The notes under the pieces were generated by a model that did no database searches, had not been told where the DNA came from, and saw only the letters and a program-made list of their open reading frames with translations. Shown here one piece after another: positions 46,048 through 58,898 of a stretch of DNA of 64,000 nucleotides. This DNA is from Hirudo medicinalis (lineage: Eukaryota; Annelida; Clitellata; Hirudinida; Hirudinidae). The stretch is from assembly GCA_011800805.1 (NCBI GenBank), contig MPNW01000186.1:1-64000 (forward strand). The letters run 5' to 3'. The position numbers were made by a program, and so were the translations under genes. Within the stretch, counting starts at the first letter, position 1, and each line of letters opens with the position of its first letter.

Positions 46048-46327
46048 CAGAGACGCAGCTAGGGGGGAGGGTGGCCGACGTGCCATAGGGGCAAATTGGA
46101 TACCAAATTAATAATGTTATAATAATTTTGGTGCGTGATTCATGACCAGTTTAATTTTTGTTCAAAATATAAGCTAGGATTCTTATTAGCATCCATAATT
46201 GTTTGACTTAGCTTCAGAGAGCTCTTAGATTATGATTGGATTGCTTCAGTTTTAGTCCTACGCGTGGGGGTTGGGCACCAAATTATTAGTTTCGCCCCGG
46301 GCGCAAAAACCCATAGCTAAGCCTCTG
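46048..46327. mobile_element. hAT-type MITE with target-site duplication
   Basis: 280 bp. The left end CAGAGACGCAGCTAGGGG and right end CCATAGCTAAGCCTCTG are imperfect inverted repeats with the CAG-A-G termini of hAT elements. The flanking 8-mers TTAGAATC (46040-46047) and TGAGAATC (46328-46335) match at seven of eight bases, as expected of an 8-bp hAT target duplication. No coding capacity. Confidence 0.75.
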
Positions 46328-46600
46328 TGAGAATCTATTGATACGGCACGTTAATCGAATCGGTAACTAGATCAATTAGACAATAACTAGTTATGTGGGA
46401 AATCAACAAATATTAAAAAATAAATAGCTTTCGCTTCAGTTTACGATCCTAACTCCTTAGTCAGTTCTCAGAAATTGCAATTCTCAAAACTCATCTCGAT
46501 GATTCAACTCTGTGAAACGCGAAACTTTTGAATAATCGTGTCAAACAGCTATCGCGTTGCCTAATGGGTAGCAACTTTTACTGCTTCTGTTTACTTGCAG

Positions 46601-46751
46601 AAAGTCAAACATAGAGTGAAAGCTAACAAATATTCTAAAAACATCTTCAACCGTTTTAGCTGCAACACAAGCATGCATGAGATGCCATCTCTCGAACAAA
46701 TCCTGCTCAGACAACACTTGTGGCTACAGCTTCGAAACTCCCTCCTGAGAG
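46601..46751 (+). other. Possible 3' exon with OAR-like motif
   Basis: An open segment between an acceptor (TTTACTTGCAG) and a donor (GAG/GTCAGT), reading KVKHRVKANKYSKNIF, then PSLEQILLRQHLWLQL. The spacing R-x-K-A-x-x-x-S-x-x-[IV] recalls the OAR motif at the end of Drgx-type proteins. However, exon 4 (ending 45713) leaves two bases of a codon and this frame needs none, so the splice is out of phase and the literal join ends after six codons. Either an exon is missing or there is a sequence error. Confidence 0.3.
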
Positions 46752-46879
46752 GTCAGTACAACTACTTTCCTATCACCACTTACAACCTCACGTTCACTTA
46801 AGCACGTAATACGTACATGTTTGCATCAGAATCAACCTTGAAACAGAACCCAAGCCTCTCCTACAGCACATAAACACAG

Positions 46880-48733
46880 ATGCAACTTAATCTCTTGTAT
46901 GTGAAGATTTTATTACTAGCATTCCAAATTTGCAGAAATGGCAGCAAGAGTTTGAATGACCTCAAAGTCACAAATCGAAGGAATCACAAAACAACTCATC
47001 TCAAACATGAACCTTCAAAAGGGCCTACAAGCCTTCGAGCGTCATTTTATGGTCCCTCATTTCATGAAATAAATTCCTTTTAAAATGCTATCTTCCTCTT
47101 GTTTGCATGCAAATTCCACTCAATAATAAAGAGCAAGCAAGCAAGAAGTCTGTCCTTTGTTGGAAGAAAATGACCTAACAACGATGCAATCAATCCAAGC
47201 AACTATTGAGCATGCATGATGTCAACGAAATGAAAACTATAGGAGGTTGCCATGATTCTTGAAACTGTCATCACAATACAAGGGCTCAGCAAATCAATTG
47301 AAATCAATCAAAAGCTTCCTCTCACGTAATCATATAATGAACAGTCATCGCAAACGAACACAGAATAGGCTTAAGTAACTCGTGGGCCAATAAACATTCG
47401 TTAGACAAAAAAATAATTAAAAAGGTAATGACGAACAGCGGACAGCAAAGGATCCAATGGTGAAGGCACATCCCCCACTTGCTCAGGTGGGTTGAGGGAC
47501 TGGCCATCCATTGGCATTTCCGACTTGCATGACTGTCTCCTTAGGTGAGGTTATGAATATCACTATCGAGACTGTGACGTGCTTTCACGTTACCCAAACA
47601 GGGAGACAAGTTGAGGGATGAAAACGAGGAAGAACACTTGTACAGCATCAGTGCAGATCACAATAAACACTTCAGAAAATGACGACAAGCTACAAAAATA
47701 TGTACAATTGACTATCAAAACAGGATAAGAAGTTGGAAATATCAATAATAAAAATAGAAATAACTTAGAACACAACTAACACCTAACAAGCCATTTAAGC
47801 AGGAAGAACAAGGTAATCATCATTTATTTGCACAGTCTTGTGTGAATAGAACTAGCAACTGATAAGAAAGCATTCATCAACTTTCAATGTGTAAAGTTCC
47901 AAGCCAGCGTTTTGTGAAAAAATTTCAGTAACATAAAACTAGTGTCTCATCACTTGCCATAGCAATTTCAGTAACTGTTAAATAAAAACAGGAAGATACA
48001 AGTGATTCAAATTTCAACAAAAGTAGGATTGCATTCTAAATTTGGAAATCAATGCAAAACAAAGACTCAGAAACATGATTATTAAAATCAGAAGGTTTCT
48101 CAACCAAGTACAAGTCATAACTGCAAAACAACCCTCAAAGAGATGCAAGAATTGAAATGGCTGATGATGCTCATTTTAGCACTCTGAATGGAAAGAAATG
48201 TTGATGGCTGGATTGCTCACAACAACCTGCTGAAACCTTGAACTCCGATCCGTGCACACGCAAACACACACGTCCACGCAACACATCAGCTGCAGACAGA
48301 CACCCTGGCAAAACGGCTATTAAAATGAATAAATATTGAATAATAATGAGGATAACAGAGGTGGCTCCATATCATACCATGCATAAAAACAGACTTGGAA
48401 ACAAAATTCTAGCCTCATTTCAATAAGAGAATCAGTAGGTGATGAATGTTGCACCAATTTCAATCATACATCGTCATTATCTTCATCATATTGTGATCAT
48501 TACAAAACATCTAACAACACTGAACATGAATAACTCCTCAAAATGTTAAGCAACAAACTCAAAAAACATATGTACATTGACACCCTCTAGTGAACCTTGC
48601 AAAAACAACCAACATGTATGGCATAAAAAGCATTCTACCAACAGACGCTATGGTCGCTACAACAAAACGGCTCTTCGGACAAATTTGATGGTCTCTAAAA
48701 AAAAAACAGGTAGAAAATCTAGAGGAAGGGAAT
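46880..48733. other. Intergenic / 3' flanks
   Basis: Contains an open stretch at 46936-47083 after a TTTGCAG acceptor (NGSKSLNDLKVTNRRN), possibly a terminal exon of the homeobox gene but not provable. The remainder is the likely 3' UTR side of the minus-strand DYRK2 gene. No other gene seen. Confidence 0.4.
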
Positions 48734-50231
48734 TCAAGATTCAACCTGAGTGAGTTTGGGCTTGGCAATACTCTGGGCGGCCGACGAATGTTTGCGCTCA
48801 CTCAGAGGAGAGCCGTCAGAATTGTCCAAGTGAGTGGTCGATCCATTCAAAGGCTTGTGTGGAGTGACATTGTGATGGATTGCATGAGACTTGGACGAGT
48901 GTCGACGGAGCCACGAGTGATGGATAGCCTGTGACGGAGTGATTCTCTTCAAAGGATCCCATTCGAAGCAACGTCTCAAGAAGTCTACGAACAGCTCGTC
49001 GTCGCAGTTTTTTAAAGTCCGAGCGAGATCCTTGCTTCCGGGAGGACCCCGATATTTGCCTCTGCTCGACCTCCCGCCAGAGAGCTGAGTTTGTCCGTCG
49101 GGACGAGTCGTCACCACGCAGTACCTAGGGAAACCCCTCGAGCTGATGAACTGGTGAGTCCTTTTTGAGACATCGAGGACAGAACGAGGTGGCATGCCCA
49201 ACACTTCTATGATGCATGCCAGTTGATCGCTCGTCCTCGCCGGCAAACAACGGAGTTCCTGTGTACAGCTCGGCAAGAATACATCCGAGACTCCACATGT
49301 CTATGGCCAAGCTGTACCTACTGCCCAGTATAACTTCCGGGGCTCTATAGAAACGAGACTGAATGTAAGTGTACACCCTTTGGTGCTCGTAGCAGCTCGA
49401 ACCAAAATCTATGACTTTGGCGCCACTTCTTCCCTGCTGTTTGAGGAGTATGTTCTCAGGCTTCAAATCACAATGAATGATGGAGTTCTTGTACAACCCA
49501 TCGAGGCAGAGAAGTATTGAATGTGCAAACTTCCGAACCAACTGCAAAGTGAAACCTTGGAACTTGTTCTTTTTGATCAGCTCATAAAGGTTAATGCTAA
49601 GAAGTTCAAATGTCATGCATATGTGGTTTCTGAAATGGAAGTGGTCAAACATATGAACTATGTTCATTTTGTTCTCTCTGTCTTGCATCCTCAGGTTTTC
49701 CAAAATCCTAATTTCCTCCTGAGCTTGCCTATGAAATCTTTTTTCATTCCTAACAATTTTCAAAGCCACATAGGTTCTGGTTTTGTGATCATAAGCCTTC
49801 ATCACTTGACCAAAACTGCCTTTACCAATAACTTTAAGTAATTCGTATCTATATGAAATATGATCATGGCACACATGAATGTAGGAACCCTGATCATCAT
49901 CATAACCATTGTTGCTAAGGGCTCCTGGAACTCCTGGTCTTTTCTTTGCATTCAAACCAATAAAATAAATTTCAGGGTAATTCAAAATTTCTTTCTGTTC
50001 CATATTGGTCAATCGATGACCATACTGTCTCAAAACTATCTCTGGGGTCAGGGCATAGGAAACCACATCTTCACTGCTTCTTCCATTGGTCACTGATGGC
50101 AAGATGGCTTTTCTTCCTTCAGAGAGCCTTGAATTCTGGCCTCCCTGTTCTTTGTTTTCATCTACATCTTGGAAAGTCTGGCAGGACAAGTGGTTTCCAG
50201 ATGATCCAGGCACGTTATAAGTCGACATCAT
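48734..50231 (-). CDS. DYRK2: Dual-specificity kinase DYRK2-like, one-base frame break
   Basis: Single coding exon from ATG 50231; an acceptor (AACTTTTCAG) just upstream implies a 5' UTR intron. The DYRK homology region appears as [20 protein letters not shown] and [10 protein letters not shown]. The kinase domain shows IGKGSFGQV, Lys158 in [14 protein letters not shown] (253-260), DFGSS, the autophosphorylated Y-T-Y loop (287-289) in [13 protein letters not shown] and [19 protein letters not shown]2 kinases act in growth, apoptosis and hedgehog signalling. After GEDE (residue 334, near base 49229) the frame breaks. The correct continuation [16 protein letters not shown], then FPRYCVVTT and [13 protein letters not shown], is one base out, and the protein then runs to the stop at 48734. 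One extra C in GAGGACGAGCGATCAA explains it. With everything else intact, a sequence error is more likely than a pseudogene. Confidence 0.9.
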
Positions 50232-50255
50232 GATCGCAGACTACAGCTTCGACAT

Positions 50256-52153
50256 TCTGAAAAGTTATACAGGCTATAATCCAAGCTTCGAAATCTGTTT
50301 TTCGAAAAACAAAAAATAAATTACCAACGAACTATTCAAAAGACAATAAAATCCCGATCACGCAAAACTCTCTATAAGATGTATAATATGACTAATCTTT
50401 AACCATAAGATTTTCGTGGAGCATATTCATGAATAACCACTTATCACTACGTCACACAAACAATGGACAACAAAAGGTTATCACTTTTAGCGCACGGAAA
50501 TACGTTATCGCATAATGAAATATTCGTTTAAATAAAACTATGCACGTACCTACACGAGATAGAGATCTAACGATTACAAAAAAACATTACAAGACCGAAA
50601 CGTCAGCATAAAAACCCCTACAAGCTCATCGCACAGACAACAATGAAATTATGGCTGAGCCGGAAGTTTCCATTATTTTTTATACTTATTTATATTTTGA
50701 ACTATTATAATAAATACAATTTTTTTTTTAATGAAATTGTTACTAAACGTTAACGTTAAAACATGTCTAAAAATTTATATTTTGTGTTTTTAAGTGGTAC
50801 ATTTCACAATATAGTGTATATATTACAATCGCTTTTTCGCACGATTGCTGCTTCTTAGTTATGGAACGGACTTCAATCAAATAAATAAAGAAATAAAGGC
50901 GATTGCTGTTTTTGCTTGGTCGTCGTTGGGTGGGTCAAAATTAATTCGAAGTGAAATCACCATAATCCGCAAAAGCAGTATTGGCCAGTAACTGTACCAA
51001 GAACGCAATCTATTGGAACATGACACGCATAATTTAGCTTAGACTTGGGGTACTCGGTACTTGGTACTTGTGCTCATATAGTACCTTTATAGTAGCATTA
51101 TCCAACAACAATGTTGTCATGATAATGAATCAGAGTTCGATTAAGATTATGAATTGACGAGGGAACCTCTGGTTGCTTACGCCTTCCCGGGATGTGCCGA
51201 CCTAGGATGGATTTGGATGTAAGATGGAGTTTAGATATCCTGCAATCAATTCTTTTCCAGTTAGTAGCCAATGGAAGCCGTGGAGCGACGATCATATTTT
51301 CCTTCGTTGAAAATTATATTTGCTGAAGTTGATCGAGATGACAGGAAAGTAAACCATCAAAATGGTAATATGTTTACAACCAGAGATAGGCCGATATCGA
51401 GCTTACATTTGTTAGCCTTACTGTCAACATTTTCTACCGCATCGGCGACTGTTTATCCATAAATTTTAAGCCCTCCACAGTTTTGGTTCATAAGTAATGT
51501 TTTTGTTTTTTCTTGCCTGAGATACCCAGTACACCAATGTTTTTGACTTCCCCTCCAAAATTATTAGGTAACCCTCTTCACACCTGATCTTTGAAGAAAG
51601 CCTAGCCTAATTCCTTCTAGGTAGGTTCATGAAAATTATCTCCACTTGGGCCAGATCTCATTGAACAATGGATACTAATTAACTCCTCCAAACCTTGGGA
51701 TGAGAATGTAACTTATCACACTCATCAAATCATGTAGCACCTAAACTGAAATAAATAAAATAAATGTGTAGTTATTAGTTTAGTTTTTAACCAAGGACAT
51801 TTTATTTAGCATGCTCTTGGAGATCTGACAATTGCAGTTTTAGTTCAAAAAAGAGAATCAGTAATGCATGGTAAGGACAAATGGAAATATCAACAGAAAA
51901 GTACAGGAACAAAAGCATTAATTTGCCCCTAACATTTCTGATAAGAATTTAGATTTGCCATAGAAATAATTTCAAATACATCAAAAATAAACAAAACTGA
52001 TTGTTCCATTAAATTCAGCTGCAAGATATGTAAAATGTCCATTTGATAACTAATAAAAAATATTGTTTCAAAATGGGATAAAACAAGAGTGATTAAGATG
52101 ATGCAAAGGCACTGAAAGACAAATTGTCTGACAATTTAATATTCTGTGGATGA
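50256..52153. other. Intergenic, DYRK2 5' region and GORAB 3' flank
   Basis: A GAGCCGGAAGTTTCC motif at ~50657-50671 looks like an ETS-type promoter site, at a distance suited to the untranslated first exon of DYRK2. A 64-codon open stretch at 51271-51462 is not recognisable. No other gene seen. Confidence 0.4.
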
Positions 52154-54802
52154 TCAAGAAGCACTTAATTGAAGCTGTTCTTCAACATTTGCAATGCTTT
52201 CAACATTCGCAATGATTTCAACGGTTGCAATACTTTCAACAATGTTTGGATTCTTCTCTTCTTCACCAATAACACTCTTCTCAACACTGTCTTCAATTGA
52301 ATAACTTTTGCATGAGTTTAATGTCTTGGAACCCAAACACTTAGATTTTGACAGATGGGGCTGTTCAAGAATTACCATTGGTGGAATGGTGAGACTACAT
52401 TCATTCTCAGCAATGTCTTTCTCCTCCATTTCAAGCTTGCTCATGAGTGCATGGAGTTTTGCAGCTTTACGCATCTCATTCTGGTGAATGACTGTATACA
52501 GATGTTCAGTCAATTGCTCTTTATATTCCTGCTTTTTGTGAAGGTCTACTTTGGCTTCTATGAATTCTTTTTCGGCCAGCTCATATCTTTTCCTAAATTT
52601 AAATTTATGTAGCTTTATAATTATCAAATTAATTGATAAATAATTTCTTAGGGATCTAAATGCATTTAAAAAAATCCTTTGATTCAGGAAATGTATTTAT
52701 TCAAAATTTCCCTCATTTAGTCTTTCAATCAATTATCAACTATTAAGAAAATTTGAAGTCACTATCTTCTCATTCATAGCTAGATAAAATAGATTTTGAA
52801 TTTTCACTTGAATGCAACAAAGTCAAATGAAAACATTTAACCATTTATAAAAAAAAATTATCATAAATGGAAAATATCTATTTCTGAACAATAACATAAT
52901 TCTGCATTGCACAAAAAGCTAGAGTAGCAAGATAAGTTAAGATGGGTCTCAATTTGTAGTTAATTTTGATGGCTACTTATTGGAGTATTTAAAATAATTG
53001 AATATTCAATATTGAAAATTGATTACTGAAAAATATAAAAATAATTAAAATAAATGAATAGAAAATATAACTAAAGAAATTGAAAATCGCAGTTGTTAAA
53101 ATTGAATCCTAAAAATATTCCTCACTGAGCAGACAAGTAAGTTCTGCTGGCCTCCTCAATTTTATCTCTAATGATGCTGATGTCAGAAACCACAAGAAGA
53201 TCCAGTTGTTCCAATTCCTTTTTTTATTTGAAAAAGCTTTTTTGTTTCAGCATTTGCTTTTTTCTCCCTTAAAATAACAATCATTGATTTTATAAATGCT
53301 TAATCAAAAACAGTTAGAAATCTCATGCTTTAAAAATTAATCAAAATCATTGCACGAGTTTTTAAAATGCTGTTTTCTTTCAAACATTCAAATTGAACAT
53401 AAAGCTCTTCACTACGTCTTTGTTTGTACATGAGTGCATTTGTTAAAATGAACTAACCAAATGATTGTGAAATCTGAACACCGTAATCATAGTGACTCAG
53501 AACATTATTTTGATAAACAAAGTTTGTAATGGCAAACAACATTTATGTGCATAAAACAAATATTGATGGACTGACATAAATTCAGTTCAGAATAGAATTC
53601 ATGTTTCAGTATGTATATTTAGTAATGTCATAATTTGGAAATCAGAAGGAATTCCCACAATGGAGAACCAACAAGCTCTCAGGATGAGGTCTCAATATTC
53701 CATATGGGAGAACCAAGGATTCTCAACTCTTACACTGTTAATGTCTAAAGGTCTTCACTGCAGTTCAGTTGAAACTCAGCATGACACATTGAAGATGAAT
53801 TTCAAATAAATTGCATCAAACAATAAAGCATGTGTGGATGGACCTACTTTTCCTTGATGGCACTTGCAAGCATTGCTTTCCTCTTCTTGTTGAGTTCCTC
53901 CACTTCCTTCTGACGCTCACGGAACTTCTCGAGACTCTGCAGGCCTTTTCTGTCAATGAATAATAACCACTATAAATTAATGTTATGTTAGGTTTAAGTT
54001 AAGTTAGTATTGCAAGCTATTGCAGGGATTATATGATGGTGATAAAGCAAAATAATTGAGATTAAAAAAATCCTCATTATTTAATTATTACATAAGATAG
54101 AAATCTCGTGATCTGTCAATGCGAGGCAAACATGAACTAATGTTGATAATAAATAAACATGCACCATTGAAATTAGCACACTCACTCCAATATTGTGGAT
54201 TCATCAGTTAAAAACTTGACATCTTCAATGTTGTTACTTTTATCAGTAGTCATGGAATTGCAATCATGCTTCTCTTCATTAAAACATCTTTGATTTGACT
54301 GTACCCCTGTCCCTGTGGAAGAAAATTTAGACTCTGCATCTTCACCTTGATTCTTGTATGAGTTGAGATTTGTGTCTTTCTCAGATCCCAAAGTTGTCAA
54401 ACTTTGATTTTGTAAAGAAAGTTTCTGCTGGGAAGGAATATCTTGAGACACTTTGTTACTTGTTTTTATCGGTTTTTGTATTTTCCTGTAATTTTGTCTT
54501 TTAAGAGAGACTTCTTTTAATTGGTTTCTGGCTGCAGAAATAGCATTGAAGTAAAATTAAATATTTCCCTTTATAGTTAACATTTATATAACAGCAATCA
54601 GCGTTTTTAAAAATCTTTAAAAGAAACGAAATTAAATAAAAATGAAAACACATGAACTAAAATACCACAATATAGCAGAATTAATCTCTCACCTAGAGTC
54701 TATAAATCATCAACTTTACAAGAGATACTAGCCTTGATTATCACTTTTAAGACCGTTGAGTCGTTTTAGCTCCTCATCCGAGAACCCTCCCCAAACAGAC
54801 AT
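52154..54802 (-). CDS. GORAB: RAB6-interacting golgin (GORAB)
   Basis: GORAB is a trans-Golgi coiled-coil protein that binds RAB6 and the SCYL1/COPI machinery. Five exons: 54733-54802, 54186-54531, 53848-53949, 53126-53267, 52154-52592. Signature sequences are the N-terminal GGFSDEELKRLNGLKSDNQA, the basic coiled coil EKFRERQKEVEELNKKRKAM, ELEQLDLLVVSDISIIRDKI, and the best-conserved part ELAEKEFIEAKVDLHKKQEY, KEQLTEHLYTVIHQNEMRKA. Length after correction is about 365 residues, close to the human 369. Exon 1 ends in a GC donor (CAAG/GCTAGT). Exon 4 carries one extra A in an A7 run (53219-53225), which breaks the frame between LFQIKK and ELEQ. The tail holds imperfect eight-residue repeats around ESIATVEIIANVESIANVEE. 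Confidence 0.92.
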
Positions 54803-55099
54803 TTTTCATAACTACAAGCCGTAGTCTGTGGCTGATTCCACCAGAGCCACGTACTTGACATGAGTAAACATTCTATTTCTCCCATATAACATGTGGTTAT
54901 TAATTGTATTTAATACTAATAAAAGTGACATCGATACTAATTATAGCAATTCAATCAATTCCACATTAAAATTCTGACATTTAGGCATCCTGGTGTGATC
55001 GACATTTAATATCGAAATAATCAAAAAATACAATAATTTTGATCGATTTAAAATACTTTATTTGTTTCGGTTTAATCATAATTTAATGTACTATATTTG

Positions 55100-55183
55100 T
55101 CAAAGATATGTGGATTGTTTAGGGCGTTTGGCATCAACTCTTCTCCAAATATCCTTTTTCACTGTCTGTGAATTAGAGTCCAT
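55100..55183 (-). CDS. Possible 27-residue small ORF
   Basis: MDSNSQTVKKDIWRRVDAKR then PKQSTYL and a stop. The composition is clearly protein-like for such AT-rich DNA, and it could instead be the last exon of a gene whose other exons I cannot find. An in-frame ATG defines the start. No known family recognised. Confidence 0.2.
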   Translation of the reverse strand: MDSNSQTVKKDIWRRVDAKRPKQSTYL

Positions 55184-57130
55184 TTCATGACATTTTGACT
55201 TTTTTTTTTCTATTGCTTTTATGGAGATCATTTAAACTCCGAACACTTAAATTACTTTTAAAGCAAAGTTTCATAGCTGACCAACTATATATATATGAAC
55301 TATATATATATATATATTTCTAGGATAGAAAACTTTTCGTCACGTCGGAGTTTTACAGGACTCGCATTGTTGACATTTTTTCTCAAGATCTAGGCCATTG
55401 CAAGCTCCCGTTCTATCACTACAACTTATACATTGTAATAAAACATTTCATCATTTAATGAAATCCTCCATTGTTGCTAATTCAGAGGGCAAATAAGGCA
55501 TAGATTAAAATGTCCGAAGTCCATTCCAGACTAGAGATCCTCGCTCCCAAAAACACATCTCTCTCTATTTAGTTGCTACTTTAAGTGATGTTAGTTCGTT
55601 GCAATAAGGTAATAAATGCTTCAAAAAGTGCTCGAAGGACATCGTTTCAAATGTTTTCGGGGAGGGGGTAAGGTAAGACTTTGCTCAACTTTCCCAAAAT
55701 TCCTCTGATGCATGTTAATTTCAAGTCGAGGTCTCAAGCGTTATCACGAGGCTGTAACAAAATCATCCCGAAAACAACCAAACTTTTTATAATTTAAAAT
55801 TTAAAATTTTAGAGAAATATACAACAGAATAGCAATTCTTAATTCTAAAGCTACTGATGATAATGAGGATTTGCTGTTTATTTAGAAACTAAAAGATGTA
55901 ACTTAATTGCATTTTAATTTATAAATAAAATATTTTTTTCATATGTTTGTCAACAAAAAAGAAAAACAAAACTTCAGAACCTCGTTTAACAACAAGGTCT
56001 TCAAAAAGCCCCCCCAAACAAAAATTCTGGGTGCATCCCTGCCGCTTAAGCATAACCTCAACAAGAAAAAATATTCTTGGCAGCTACAAACATTGATAAG
56101 CTGAAAGTATTATGACATAAGCTTGTGTTGTTGAATAAACACGAAACGATTTGAGTAACGCTTATTCTTATTTACAAGGGAATTAATAAATAGAAAGAAA
56201 GATCGTGAATAAATAAATAACTTAAAACTTGGGACTTGGCTTCAGCCCGTGTTCAAGGTCTCAAACTCGCGTCCAGCAGGGCATATTGTGATATTGTGCC
56301 GCCCCGCGACGCATTCTTTCGCGAGAAAGGTTTTCCGAGGTTACTCGTTGCTGCTTCAAGGATTATTGCAATGTTTGGAAGTACGTACGTACTTGTAAAA
56401 TGCCTTAAACCTGTGTATCAGGGGCATTTTACCACTCGCTAGTTTTGAAGTTGAGAGGATAGAAAGGTTTTCAAGTTAAGAAATGATTTCATGTTAGTTT
56501 TGGAGACGGTGAACAGTAGAATTTGGCTAAAATAGGATACAATAATCGTAGGGATATTGATATCTTGAGAAACTTAAATGACTCCAATCGCAATGGGGGA
56601 TGCAATTGTATCCTATTAGCAATTAATAAACATTGTTCATGATTTCTTATCAATTGATTAGCGAAGGGGATTTTATTGCGTTTGAGTCATATTAAATACA
56701 TTGTTAACCGTTTCCCGACTTAATTTCGTTTTACTTTTTATGGCTTGAGGTTCTTAAGTCTACGAAGTCTTAAAAAACTAATTTTGGACTGCAAACTAAT
56801 AAACCAATCTTGAGTACTCAGAAGCTGTTCTCAAACCGGAGTGAAGTGGTTATCACTTATCATGAGTGTAAGCACGAGAGTGACAGATGTTTCGTGATAA
56901 TTTAAACGTGATCGAATAATAGAAATAAGTAGAAACAGCGGCATTACAACAACAGCAATAACAACAACATTAGTGTAATAACCAGCCAATTAATTTAGGG
57001 ATAGTGGCAGAAGAGTTCAATATTAAAGGCAACAAGTGAGTATGCATTATGATTCCTTTTACGGGAATGATAATTTTTACAATTTTGTCGTGATCGTCGA
57101 AAGTAATTTGAAAATGTATTAAATTATTCC

Positions 57131-57224
57131 AGAAGAAAAGCTTAAGTTTTGCGTCTTTTGAAGAACATTCAAGACTTAAAGATGCATATCATTCTACGAA
57201 TGGAAGCAATTAACAAGCGCTTGG
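57131..57224 (+). other. Possible isolated exon
   Basis: Bounded by an acceptor (ATTATTCCAG) and a strong donor (CTTGG/GTAAGG). It contains an ATG followed by HIILRMEAINKRLG. It could be an alternative upstream exon of the PIM kinase gene, 1.7 kb away, but no joining exon is evident. Confidence 0.2.
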
Positions 57225-58898
57225 GTAAGGCTATTTTTTAAAGATTTTTTTTTATTTTCTTATAACCAAGGACTTAATTTTTGTGTATGTAAGGCAGTGT
57301 AAGGCTCTTATTCAATTTTAAATTTTCAATTAAATTCTTCAGCTGGAAAAGTAATTAGACTTATCCAAGCATTCATGTGTTCGTTCCATGCTCATTCTAA
57401 GGTTTCTCAGATTTCACGTTCTAAACAAAATTTAGCCACCACGACCACATAAAGCCATGCAACTTGGTTTGTACTTCCTGCCCGGCGACACGGGCTTGTG
57501 CAATCCTCCTGAAAGCTATTTTTAGAAGCGTACTTTGAATTCCACTTTCGTAGCATTTTAAGAAACTATCTGAAATCCGATTATAATAAATAATTAAGCC
57601 CACTCCACAATAAGAATGAGTCACAAATTCACGCTATTACCTTTATAAGAATGTGATCTAATGTTAAACGTTTGCACAACGAACATGCTTGAGTAGCAGG
57701 TTTTCAATCAATTTTCAGCGGATGTTCACAGTGTTCGAAGAATAAATGTCCGACATTCACTACTCATCTGGAACCTCCTACTGGATCTTATTTCATTTAA
57801 ATTAGTGATTTTTTTATCAGGAGTGAAGGACCTTGGGTTTTGAAAATGATCTTTGAAATGTCGAATGTCGTTAACCTTTTTTTCGTTAAACCTTTTGACT
57901 CGGCTGAACGCAACGATGCGGCTTATAAACGTTTTCATCGAATTTCTAAACAAATAAAGTTGCGTATGAAAATCAGTGAATCACTGAAGGCCTTTTCAAA
58001 TCAAATGAATAGGGACACACCTCTTATTTTTCGTAGAATCAGAACTAACCGCCGTAAACCCAAAAATCTGGGTTTTGTAAAGACTGTCAGTTTTTGGTGA
58101 TATGCTCATTTAATTAACAATTGGTGACTCGCCGTGATCAATGTGATCCTCAAAAATGATCCGAGTCGTGCTTGAATTATTCAGGAATATGCTTATGAAG
58201 ACGAGATTTTTTTATCGAATTTGTAATGGAAATGCTTTGTGTGGGTGGTCTACACCAAATTTCCAGAACAAGGTTTTATATATGCTTTATTTAAATGTGA
58301 CACGCCAAATCTTAATTTGGTTAATGAACCATCCATGTTTCCGCCGCTTTTTAAAAGTTTACTTAATAATCGGTGCAGTAACCATATAAATTATGATCCT
58401 GAAACGCATTATCGACAATTTTGGTTTAAAATTACAATGAAGAGTTGCAAGTAGTCTTGTAAATCAAATCCAAATTTCAAATTTAATGATAATGGCGGGG
58501 AAGTACTAATTCGAATGTGAGTCGCTTGCAGCCGTCGTTGGGCTTTGTTTACAATCAATAACCCGATAGCTTACCCAGACGTACCTAACTAATTTCGTTG
58601 CTTGATTGCAGCTGTTTTTATTTTATTTTTTAAATGACGAAACGGAAATGTAGATAATGTTTTAGAATATTTGAATGAGCATCATCTTACAGCAGCATTT
58701 GAGCTTCCATCGACAGCTTATGGCTTTTTCGTTGTGTGGCCTATATTAAGCGCATACACGCGCACATATAAATATAATGGCAGCTATCAGCAGCAGCCGT
58801 CTCATCGTTTAGAAACATTTGTGGTGCCGACGATGTTTTGTGGACTATAGGAAATTTCCTGAATTTTTCGTTTGTAGTCATATTTATTTATATTGGAA

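Larger units (their letters stand above)
54803..58898. other. Intergenic between GORAB and PIM kinase
   Basis: Four kb with little that can be supported. (AT)n runs lie at ~55287-55318. A 27-codon minus-strand ORF (55100-55183) and a possible exon at 57131-57224 are listed separately. A GC-richer patch at 56230-56440 (CCGCCCCGCGACGC) is open for 68 codons on the plus strand but unrecognised. The 86-codon open frame at 57840-58100 has no family resemblance. Confidence 0.4.
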
